DNA from: PALSA-1196 sp036833805
GTDB taxonomy: Bacteria > Pseudomonadota > Gammaproteobacteria > Steroidobacterales > Steroidobacteraceae
Direction: 5' to 3'
Assembly (NCBI GenBank): GCA_036833805.1
Contig: DAITPA010000035.1
Span: 1-19,166 of the forward strand
Length of the DNA stretch: 19,166 nucleotides
Shown here: one piece after another, positions 7,500 to 14,363 of the stretch
Layout: each line of letters opens with the position of its first letter
Position numbering within the stretch: the first letter of the stretch is position 1
Position numbers and translations under genes: made by a program
The notes under the pieces: generated by a model
The model's database searches: none
Told to the model about the DNA's origin: nothing
The model's input: the letters and a program-made list of their open reading frames with translations, nothing else

Positions 7500-8917
7500 G
7501 CCGGATGAGCTCATGCGCCGTCGTCGTGTTCTTCGCAGTGCTGGCTGCGGCGCGCGCGCCGGCCGCAGAGCTGCCCGCCGCGACGCAGATACAGGCCGCG
7601 CCTTTCGGAAGAGTGACGCTCTACAAGCCATCGCAAGCCGAACCCGACAGCGTCGCTCTATTTGTGTCCGGCGATGACGGCTGGAATCCGACGGTGGTCA
7701 ATATGGCCCGCGCGCTCGCCAGTAAGGGCGCGCTGGTCATCGGCATTGACGTACGTCGCTTGCTGGCAACGATGGCGCGCTCCAAGGCAAGCTGCCAGCC
7801 GCTCGCGCTCGAATTTGAGCTTTTGAGTCATCAAATACAAAAGCGGCTCGGCTTGAAGGAATATCACGTGCCGGTGCTCGTCGGCTATTCCTCCGGCGCC
7901 ACCATCGTCTACGCAACTCTTGCGCAGGCGCCCACGGGCACTTTTGGCGGCGCCATCAGCATGGGCTTCTGCGCAGCTCAGGAATTTAGCGGCGCGCCTG
8001 TCTGTGCAGCTCCGCAACTGCGCTATACGCGCGGCAAAAAAGGCACGCTCGTATTTGAACCCGCGCCGCACCTTGAACATCCGTGGATCGCGTTGCAAGG
8101 CCAGGAGGACCTCGTCTGCTCTGCCGCGGTCGTCGATCAATTCGTCGCACGGACCGGCGGTGCTGCGCTCGTGCGCCTGCCACGGGTCGGTCACCGGTTC
8201 TCGGCCGAGCGCAACTGGATGCCGCAGCTGCTCGCCGCCTATCAGAGCATCGCGACTCGATCCGAAGGCACTGCGGCGCAAGGCGCGGTAATTCAGGATC
8301 TGCCCGTGACCACGGTGCGCGCCGCTCAAGAGACCGATACGTTCGCGCTGCTATTGACCGGCGACGGCGGTTGGGCGGGACTGGATCGGGAACTCGCGGC
8401 GCATCTTGCAGCGCAGCGCGTGTCAACGGTGGGCTTCAACTCCCTGCGGTATTTCTGGAGCCTGCGCACGCCGGATGAGTCCGCCCGCGACGTGGCACGC
8501 GTGCTTCAACATTTTCTCGCCGACTGGAAAAAGACACGCTTCATTCTCATCGGCTACTCCTTTGGCGCCAACGTTGCGCCATTCATCGTCAATCGCCTGC
8601 CGGCAGAGCTGCGCAAACGTCTTATCAGTGTGAGCCTGCTTGGAATCAAGTCAAATGCGGATTTTGTCGTGCATGTCGCTGACTGGATTCCTGGCTCCGA
8701 TTTGCGCGGTCGCGACGTGCGCCCCGAGCTTGCCGCGATCGAGGCTCCGGTGCAGTGTATTTATGGCGCCGGCGAGAGCACCACGATTTGCCCGGAGGGA
8801 AACAGCGGCCGCGTGCGCGGCGAACGCATTGGCAGCGGCCACCACTTCGGCGGTGACTACGCAGTCATTGCCGACGACATTCTGGCATTTGCGGGGATTA
8901 TGTCGCACCATGATTGA
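7496..8917 (+). CDS. acvB: AcvB/VirJ-family secreted hydrolase (likely aminoacyl-phosphatidylglycerol hydrolase)
   Basis: This is a 473-residue exported serine hydrolase. The N-terminus (about 1-24, hydrophobic, ending APAAE) looks like a Sec signal peptide, so the enzyme should act in the periplasm. The body has two similar alpha/beta-hydrolase halves. The first has SGDDGW (58-63), nucleophile elbow GYSSGA with S132, an acidic QED near 203-205 and H233 in VGHRF. The second has TGDGGW (288-293), GYSFGA with S355, an acidic YGAGE near 423-427 and GSGHHFGGDY with H449/H450. The second half is the part that resembles VirJ. The start overlaps the mprF stop in an ATGA, and Met4 is an alternative. 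In Agrobacterium and Pseudomonas, homologues next to the MprF/LpiA gene hydrolyse lysyl- or alanyl-phosphatidylglycerol, so the same role is inferred here. Confidence 0.9.
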   Translation: MSRMSSCAVVVFFAVLAAARAPAAELPAATQIQAAPFGRVTLYKPSQAEPDSVALFVSGDDGWNPTVVNMARALASKGALVIGIDVRRLLATMARSKASCQPLALEFELLSHQIQKRLGLKEYHVPVLVGYSSGATIVYATLAQAPTGTFGGAISMGFCAAQEFSGAPVCAAPQLRYTRGKKGTLVFEPAPHLEHPWIALQGQEDLVCSAAVVDQFVARTGGAALVRLPRVGHRFSAERNWMPQLLAAYQSIATRSEGTAAQGAVIQDLPVTTVRAAQETDTFALLLTGDGGWAGLDRELAAHLAAQRVSTVGFNSLRYFWSLRTPDESARDVARVLQHFLADWKKTRFILIGYSFGANVAPFIVNRLPAELRKRLISVSLLGIKSNADFVVHVADWIPGSDLRGRDVRPELAAIEAPVQCIYGAGESTTICPEGNSGRVRGERIGSGHHFGGDYAVIADDILAFAGIMSHHD

Positions 8918-8999
8918 TGTTTAGCTGCAGACGGCACCTTGCGTTAGTATTGATGCTGCAGCGCGCATACAAATAACGACAGGGCGCCGCAACACGACC

Positions 9000-9725
9000 A
9001 TGTCGGTATACATAGATTCAGCGAATCGGATTGTGCACGACCAGGACCAGAATCTGGCCCTGGTTTGCCCGCATTGCCTGGTCACCGCGCACATCACGCC
9101 CTCCGCGGTACCGCGATTCGACGATCTGCAAGCTCACAAGCCCAAATACGTCGGGCTCGTGTACCGTTGCGATGCCTGTCTTGCACCAATCTTCTTGCGC
9201 ATGGCGGTACGCATGTATGCCGCGACTCGGGTCGAGCTTGCCCCGCAGTTAATGGAAGTCGAGCGTCCGCGCGAGACGTTCGCATTCACGCATCTGCCAG
9301 AGGAAGTCGAGCTGCTTTTCAAAGAGGCGCTCACCTGCTATTCGAGCGGCGCATTCAATGCCTTCGCTTCCATGTGCCGACGCGCGGCGCAGGCAGTCTT
9401 TGCTGACTTGGGCGAGGTCGGCAAATTGCGGCTCTTCGGCGAGCTCAACAATGTACGTGCAATGGCCGAGCTTGACGCTGAGAGCTTCACGCGCATAAAG
9501 AGCGTGCTCTTCGGCAGCGACTCTGACCCGCGTCCCAATCCTCCGCTGCTTGAGAGCTACGCCGCCGCGATGCTCCTCGAGGTGATGAAGGACATGCTAT
9601 ACGAGGCGTATGTGCGCAAGGGCAAGCTGCAGCAGGCGATGATGGTGCGGCGCTACTTCGTCGATGAAAAGGCAAGCAATATCACGCCGATTGCAAATGC
9701 GACCGGTGCCGACAGCGTGGCGTAG
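9000..9725 (+). CDS. Zinc-ribbon DUF4145 protein of unknown function
   Basis: I cannot assign a function to this 241-residue soluble protein. Residues 1-75 contain two CxxC knuckles, C23-P-H-C26 and C57-D-A-C60, which should form a zinc ribbon. Residues about 95-220 are mainly helical and match the DUF4145 pattern, with EALTCYSSGAFNAFASMCRR (109-128) as its signature. DUF4145 occurs alone and also fused to restriction and other nucleic-acid enzymes, so a nucleic-acid or defence role is possible, but nothing here proves it. There is no signal peptide or membrane segment. The gene follows acvB in the same direction after 82 bp, so it may have its own promoter. No strong ribosome binding site is visible (AGGG lies about 20 bp upstream of the ATG). 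The gene looks intact and its base composition resembles its neighbours. Confidence 0.85.
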   Translation: MSVYIDSANRIVHDQDQNLALVCPHCLVTAHITPSAVPRFDDLQAHKPKYVGLVYRCDACLAPIFLRMAVRMYAATRVELAPQLMEVERPRETFAFTHLPEEVELLFKEALTCYSSGAFNAFASMCRRAAQAVFADLGEVGKLRLFGELNNVRAMAELDAESFTRIKSVLFGSDSDPRPNPPLLESYAAAMLLEVMKDMLYEAYVRKGKLQQAMMVRRYFVDEKASNITPIANATGADSVA

Positions 9726-9760
9726 TTCTTTCTTGGGGCTGCCTCAAGTGCGGCCGATGC

Positions 9761-9784
9761 GCGCCGTTACCGGGGAAACGGCGC
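9761..9784. repeat. Perfect 8-bp-stem hairpin in the convergent intergenic region
   Basis: GCGCCGTT and AACGGCGC flank an 8-base loop. The hairpin lies 36 bp after the DUF4145 stop. Neither side is followed by a run of T, so it is not a classical intrinsic terminator. It could still stop or protect transcripts from the convergent DUF4145 and purL genes. A 10-bp palindrome, ATGCGCGCAT (9788-9797), follows at once. Confidence 0.5.
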
Positions 9785-9828
9785 TAAATGCGCGCATGCA
9801 GGTTCTGTAAACGCACTACACGAACCAA

Positions 9829-9842
9829 TTCACCGCGGTGAA
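9829..9842. repeat. Perfect 14-bp palindrome TTCACCGCGGTGAA
   Basis: This is an exact inverted repeat with no spacer, in the 226-bp gap between the convergent DUF4145 and purL genes. The size suits a dimeric regulator site, but neither neighbouring gene starts here. It could equally be a site for a chromosome-binding protein or be chance. The rest of the gap (9726-9951) has no convincing gene. Confidence 0.5.
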
Positions 9843-9951
9843 CATGCTGCTCTCGCAGCGGCAGGCGACGTCGTCCTAGCGCACGCAGGCCCTAGCGCGA
9901 GCTGCGGCGGCCGATGAGCACCAATAGGAACGGCGGCGGCTAGCCGATCCG

Positions 9952-12900
9952 TTAGCCGGCGAAGCGCCGCGCGTTGCGAAACAGGCGCATCCAGCCGCTA
10001 AATTCGCCGCTATTTTCCGGCCGCCACGAATTCTGCACGTAACGGAACGAGCGCTCCGGGTGCGGCATGATGATCGTAAAGCGGCCGTCCGTATTTGAGA
10101 GCGCCGCAAGACCAAAAGGCGACCCGCTTGGATTGAATGGATAGGTCGTGGCGACGCTGCGGTCATGATGAAGGTAGCGGCAGGCCGTGAGCCCACTCGC
10201 CGCACAAGCCTCGGCAGCACCGATTGAGGAGAACTCGGCGTGGCCTTCACCGTGGGCGACGGCAATCGGCAGGCGCGATCCTGCCATGCCCTCAAATAAG
10301 ACCGACGGCGACTTCAGGATCTCCACAAGCGCAAAGCGCGCCTCGTACTGCTCGCTCACGTTGCGCACGAACCGCGGCCAGTTGGCGGTCCCAGGAATGA
10401 GGCTCTTCAAAGCCGCGAACATCTGGCAACCATTGCAGATCCCAAGCGCAAAACTGTCGGGGCGCGAAAAAAATCGCAGAAACTCCTCGCGCACCGCCGC
10501 ATGAAACAGGATCGATTTGGCCCAGCCCTCGCCTGCTCCGAGCACATCGCCGTAGGAGAAGCCGCCGCAGGCGACGACCCCTTTGAACTCATCAAGCGCG
10601 CGCCGCCCCTCTAGCAGATCCGTCATATGCACATCGTGAGGCTCAAAGCCGGCGCGCTCAAAAACTGCCGCGGTCTCCACTTGGCTGTTGACGCCTTCTT
10701 CACGCAGGACCGCGATACGCGGACGAATTCCGCGACCGATGTAGGGCGCTGCGATATCCTCCTCGGGGTCGAACGCGAGATCGACGCTTAAGCCTGCGTC
10801 GGCAGCGTCTGCGCAGGCGGTGAATTCCTCATCCGCGCAGGCCGGGTCGTCGCGCCGCCTGCGCATCTGCCAGGATGTCTCCGACCACGCGCGGCGCAGC
10901 TCGCTCCATGATTCGTCGAACCGCAGGGTGCCCACCTCGATACGCACGCGCAGCTCGCACTCCGCGCCGTGCGCGGCTCTGGGCATGGGGGCGCCGATCC
11001 GAAACGCATGCGCGGCAAAGCCGTGACTTGTAAGCACCGCCGCCACAAGCGGCTCATCGCAAGCGCGCACCTGAATGACCGCCCCCAGCTCCTCCGCAAA
11101 GAGCTGCTCGAGCGGCGCGCCGCGCGCCGCCGGCAGAGAAATCTCAAGACCGCAATGTCCCGCGAATGCCATCTCTGTGAGCGTCGCGAACAGACCTCCG
11201 TCGGAGCGGTCGTGATACGCGAGTACCAGGTTCGCGGCCTTCAGTTGCGCGAGCGCGGCTGCGAAGCGCAGCAGCACCTGCGCATCCTCCAGATCAGGCG
11301 GTTCTATCCCAAGTTCACCGTAAACCTGCGTGAGCGCTGATGCTCCGAGGCGATTGTGGCCGCCGCCGAGGTCGATGAGCCACAGGGCGGTCGCACCCTG
11401 GTCGCAGCGCAGCACCGCTGTCAGCGTGCGCCGCACATCAGCCACGGGAGCGAACGCCGAGACGATGAGCGACACGGGCGCGACGACGCTGCGCATCGTT
11501 GCTCCCTCACGCCAGGTCGTCTTCATCGACAGCGAATCCTTGCCGACGGGAATTGCGATTCCGAGTGCGGGACAGAGCTCCTCGCCGATCGCACGCACGG
11601 TTTGATAGAGGGCGGCATCCTCGCCGGGCTCGCCGCACGCCGCCATCCAGTTTGCCGACAGGCGGATCTGCTCGAGGGACTCAATATCGGCCGCTAGGAT
11701 GTTGGTCACAGCCTCCGCTACCGCGAGCCGGCCGGACGCCGGCGCGCTCAAGAGCGCAACCGGCGCGCGCTCGCCCATCGCCATCGCCTCACCGGCATAA
11801 CCCTGATAATCAGCGAGCGTTACCGCAACGTCGCTCACAGGCACCTGCCATGGACCGACCATCTGATCGCGGCTGACGAGACCACCCACGGTGCGATCGC
11901 CGATAGTGATGAGGAAGGTCTTGTCGGCAACAGCCGGCAAGCGCAGCACCCGATAGGCCGCCTCGCGCAGATCGATCTGCGTGCTGTCAAACGGACGATT
12001 CACGGGTACGACGCTACGTACATCGCGCCGCACGCGCGGAGTTCCTCCGAGCAGGACCTCGATCGGCATGTTGACTGGCTCGTTGCCAAAGAGCGAGTCG
12101 TGCACGATGAGCTGTCCAGTCGCGTCGATCTCTCCAATGACGGCGAACGGACAGCGCTCGCGCTCAGCCATCGCTGCAAAACGTGCAAGCGCGTCCGCTG
12201 CGATAGCGAGCACATAACGCTCCTGCGCCTCGTTGCACCAGATTTCCATGGGCGACATCCCTGGCTCGGCGCTCGGCACGGCGCGCAGATCAATGCGCGC
12301 GCCGCGCGCACTGTGCGCGACAACTTCCGGAATCGCGTTCGACAGACCGCCCGCACCGACGTCATGTATGAGGGCGATCGGATTGGCCGCACCAAGCGCC
12401 CAGCAGGCGTCGATCACCTCCTGGGCGCGCCGCTGCACTTCGGCGTTACCACGCTGCACGGATGCGTAATCAAGTTCCGCCGTGCTGGCGCCACTGCCCA
12501 TCGACGAGGAAGCGCCGCCGCCCAAGCCGATTAGCATGGCGGGTCCGCCAAGTATCACGAGCTTCGCGCCCACCGGCACTTCGCCCTTCTGCACATGCGC
12601 ACGGCGTATATTGCCAACACCGCCCGCGATCATGATTGGCTTGTGATAGCCGCGAATGCGCTCCGCACTGTCACCCGGCGCACGCTGCTCGAAGGTCCGG
12701 AAGTACCCGCAGATGGCAGGCCGCCCGAACTCGTTATTGAAAGAAGCCGCGCCGATCGGTCCGTCAAGCATGATGTCCAATGCCGAAGCGATGCGCCCCG
12801 GCCGGCCAAAATCACGCTCCCACGGGCGGTCGAATCCGGGAAGGCGCAGATGCGACACGGAAAAGCCAGTAAGTCCGGCTTTGGGCTTGGCACCCAAGCC

Positions 12901-13884
12901 GGTCGCAGCCTCGTCGCGAATCTCGCCTCCGGAGCCCGTGGCCGCGCCGGCAAAGGGCGAGATGGCGGTCGGGTGATTGTGTGTCTCAACTTTGAGTAGT
13001 ATGTCGATCGGCTCGGTGACACCGCGGTAGATACCGCTTCCCGGCGCCGGAAAGTACCGCACGCCGACGCTGCCGGCGATAACCGCGGCATTGTCCCGGT
13101 ACGCGGACAGGACGCCGCGCGGACTGCACGCCCGAGTGTTCTTAATCATCGCGAACAGCGATTTATCCTGCACCTTGCCGTCGACGATCCAGCTCGCGTT
13201 GAATATCTTGTGGCGGCAGTGCTCTGAATTGGCCTGCGCAAACATCATGAGCTCGACGTCGGTCGGATCGCGCTGCAGGCGTACAAAGCTTGCGTGCAGA
13301 TAGTCAATCTCGTCGGCTGACAGAGCCAGACCGAGCGCAGCATTCGCCTGCTCGAGCGCCGCGCGTCCCGCCGCAAGTGAAATGCGTGCAAGCGGCGGCG
13401 GCGGCGCGCGCTTGAAAAGCTGTGTCGCATCCTGCGCACTGAACAGCACCATCTCTGTCATGCGATCAAATAGGACGGGCGCTATTTGCGCGAGTTGCTC
13501 GCGGTCAAGCGTGCGCGAAGCCTGCACGCGATACGAAATGCCGCGCTCGATGCGCCGGACGGCTTCGAGCCCGCAGACATGGGCAATGTCAGTCGCCTTG
13601 CTCGACCAGGGTGAAATCGTTCCGTTACGCGGCACAACGAGCAGCAACTCATCGCGCAACGCTGCGGTCACGAGCGGCGCAGAAGTGGAATGCGCCTGCG
13701 CCCCGTAGGTCAGCAGCGCCTCAAGAACGCCCTGCTCCTCGACGCTAAGCGTCCGCGCCGCATCGATGAAATGCACGAAGCCAGCGCTAACACTCGTGAC
13801 CGCAGGCTCGAGCGTACGGAGTCGATCGAGTAGCTTTGCGATCCGGAAGGCGGAAAGTGCCGCAGGGCCTGGAAGATCGAACAT
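9952..13884 (-). CDS. purL: Phosphoribosylformylglycinamidine synthase (large single-chain PurL)
   Basis: PurL catalyses the fourth step of purine synthesis in the cytoplasm: FGAR, glutamine and ATP give FGAM. The 1310-residue length fits the large single-chain form of Gram-negative bacteria (E. coli 1295). The N-terminal PurS-like part runs to about 150 and contains PRNGTISPWSSKATDIAHVC (85-104). The synthetase core begins near 165 and holds the motif S220-E-H-C-R. The glutaminase domain starts near 1050, with nucleophile C1150 in GICNGCQ and the pair H1275/E1277 in MPHPERS. All catalytic residues are present and no frameshift is visible. The ATG lies 15 bp after the DUF1820 stop, with only a weak GAG-containing ribosome binding site, so it is probably co-transcribed with that gene. 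It converges on the DUF4145 gene. Confidence 0.98.
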   Translation of the reverse strand: MFDLPGPAALSAFRIAKLLDRLRTLEPAVTSVSAGFVHFIDAARTLSVEEQGVLEALLTYGAQAHSTSAPLVTAALRDELLLVVPRNGTISPWSSKATDIAHVCGLEAVRRIERGISYRVQASRTLDREQLAQIAPVLFDRMTEMVLFSAQDATQLFKRAPPPPLARISLAAGRAALEQANAALGLALSADEIDYLHASFVRLQRDPTDVELMMFAQANSEHCRHKIFNASWIVDGKVQDKSLFAMIKNTRACSPRGVLSAYRDNAAVIAGSVGVRYFPAPGSGIYRGVTEPIDILLKVETHNHPTAISPFAGAATGSGGEIRDEAATGLGAKPKAGLTGFSVSHLRLPGFDRPWERDFGRPGRIASALDIMLDGPIGAASFNNEFGRPAICGYFRTFEQRAPGDSAERIRGYHKPIMIAGGVGNIRRAHVQKGEVPVGAKLVILGGPAMLIGLGGGASSSMGSGASTAELDYASVQRGNAEVQRRAQEVIDACWALGAANPIALIHDVGAGGLSNAIPEVVAHSARGARIDLRAVPSAEPGMSPMEIWCNEAQERYVLAIAADALARFAAMAERERCPFAVIGEIDATGQLIVHDSLFGNEPVNMPIEVLLGGTPRVRRDVRSVVPVNRPFDSTQIDLREAAYRVLRLPAVADKTFLITIGDRTVGGLVSRDQMVGPWQVPVSDVAVTLADYQGYAGEAMAMGERAPVALLSAPASGRLAVAEAVTNILAADIESLEQIRLSANWMAACGEPGEDAALYQTVRAIGEELCPALGIAIPVGKDSLSMKTTWREGATMRSVVAPVSLIVSAFAPVADVRRTLTAVLRCDQGATALWLIDLGGGHNRLGASALTQVYGELGIEPPDLEDAQVLLRFAAALAQLKAANLVLAYHDRSDGGLFATLTEMAFAGHCGLEISLPAARGAPLEQLFAEELGAVIQVRACDEPLVAAVLTSHGFAAHAFRIGAPMPRAAHGAECELRVRIEVGTLRFDESWSELRRAWSETSWQMRRRRDDPACADEEFTACADAADAGLSVDLAFDPEEDIAAPYIGRGIRPRIAVLREEGVNSQVETAAVFERAGFEPHDVHMTDLLEGRRALDEFKGVVACGGFSYGDVLGAGEGWAKSILFHAAVREEFLRFFSRPDSFALGICNGCQMFAALKSLIPGTANWPRFVRNVSEQYEARFALVEILKSPSVLFEGMAGSRLPIAVAHGEGHAEFSSIGAAEACAASGLTACRYLHHDRSVATTYPFNPSGSPFGLAALSNTDGRFTIIMPHPERSFRYVQNSWRPENSGEFSGWMRLFRNARRFAG

Positions 13885-13899
13885 GACTCGGAAATGTCG

Positions 13900-14244
13900 C
13901 TATTTCTTGGGCGGCAAATCCCGCGGCGGCACCGAGTACAGCGCGCCTGGAAACTGAGTGATGTTTCCGCCCTCAAAGGGCGTGATCTTGCTGACGCCCT
14001 GCTTTTTTACCTCATCCACTCGCAGCACCGAATGCAGCGGCAGGTAGGTGCGCTTGACCCCTTCGAAATCCGCCTTGATGCGCTCCTCGCCCGGATCGAC
14101 AACCACGGAGGAGCGCTCACCGAACACTATGTCTTCGATCTCCAGGAATCCAAACAAGCTGCCATGACTGACTTTACGGGCGTAAACTTCATAAACCTTG
14201 CCCTGATTCACGAACATAATCTTGAAAATGTGACTGGCTGCCAT
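13900..14244 (-). CDS. DUF1820 family protein
   Basis: This is a small conserved protein of unknown function, 114 residues. The body has the pattern I associate with gammaproteobacterial DUF1820 proteins: SHIFKIMFVNQGKVYEVYAR (4-23), FGFLEIEDIVFGERSSVVVD (31-50) and FEGVKRTYLPLHSVLRVDEV (60-79). It is predicted to be cytoplasmic and mostly beta, with no signal peptide or cysteine. I chose the ATG at 14244 because the homology begins there (MAASHIF). An in-frame ATG at 14322 would add 26 non-conserved residues and run through the likely promoter and palindrome. It is 15 bp upstream of purL, which suggests one transcript and perhaps regulation with purine synthesis, but no biochemical role is known to me. 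Confidence 0.9.
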   Translation of the reverse strand: MAASHIFKIMFVNQGKVYEVYARKVSHGSLFGFLEIEDIVFGERSSVVVDPGEERIKADFEGVKRTYLPLHSVLRVDEVKKQGVSKITPFEGGNITQFPGALYSVPPRDLPPKK

Positions 14245-14274
14245 GGGTCTGGGCTCGGCGGCTGCTATGTTGAT

Positions 14275-14291
14275 GGACACATTATATGTCC
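14275..14291. promoter_or_regulatory. Promoter -10 box for DUF1820-purL inside a 17-bp imperfect palindrome
   Basis: The minus strand has a perfect TATAAT (complement 14281-14286). It would start transcription near 14274, about 30 nt before the DUF1820 ATG. The -35 region is weak: at best TTCCCC (complement 14301-14306) with a short 14-bp spacer. The -10 box is embedded in GGACACATTATATGTCC (14275-14291), an inverted repeat matching at seven of eight positions around its centre. An operator over the -10 would repress DUF1820-purL and might touch the divergent tagH. The binding protein is unknown, and the site does not match the E. coli PurR sequence. Confidence 0.5.
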
Positions 14292-14363
14292 GGACGCGCC
14301 GGGGAAGCGGGTGTGCGCGCAAGGCATTCAGGTGAGAAACGATTTACGGCCTCTGGGGCAACC

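Noticed and set aside
9761..9784. Intrinsic terminator for DUF4145 or purL
   Set aside because: The stem is perfect, but neither strand has a T-run after it, so I list it only as a hairpin.
14277..14289. Resemblance of ACACATTATATGT to an NrdR box
   Set aside because: NrdR boxes are 16-bp, even-centred and usually paired about 31 bp apart. This site is odd-centred and single, and no nrd gene follows.
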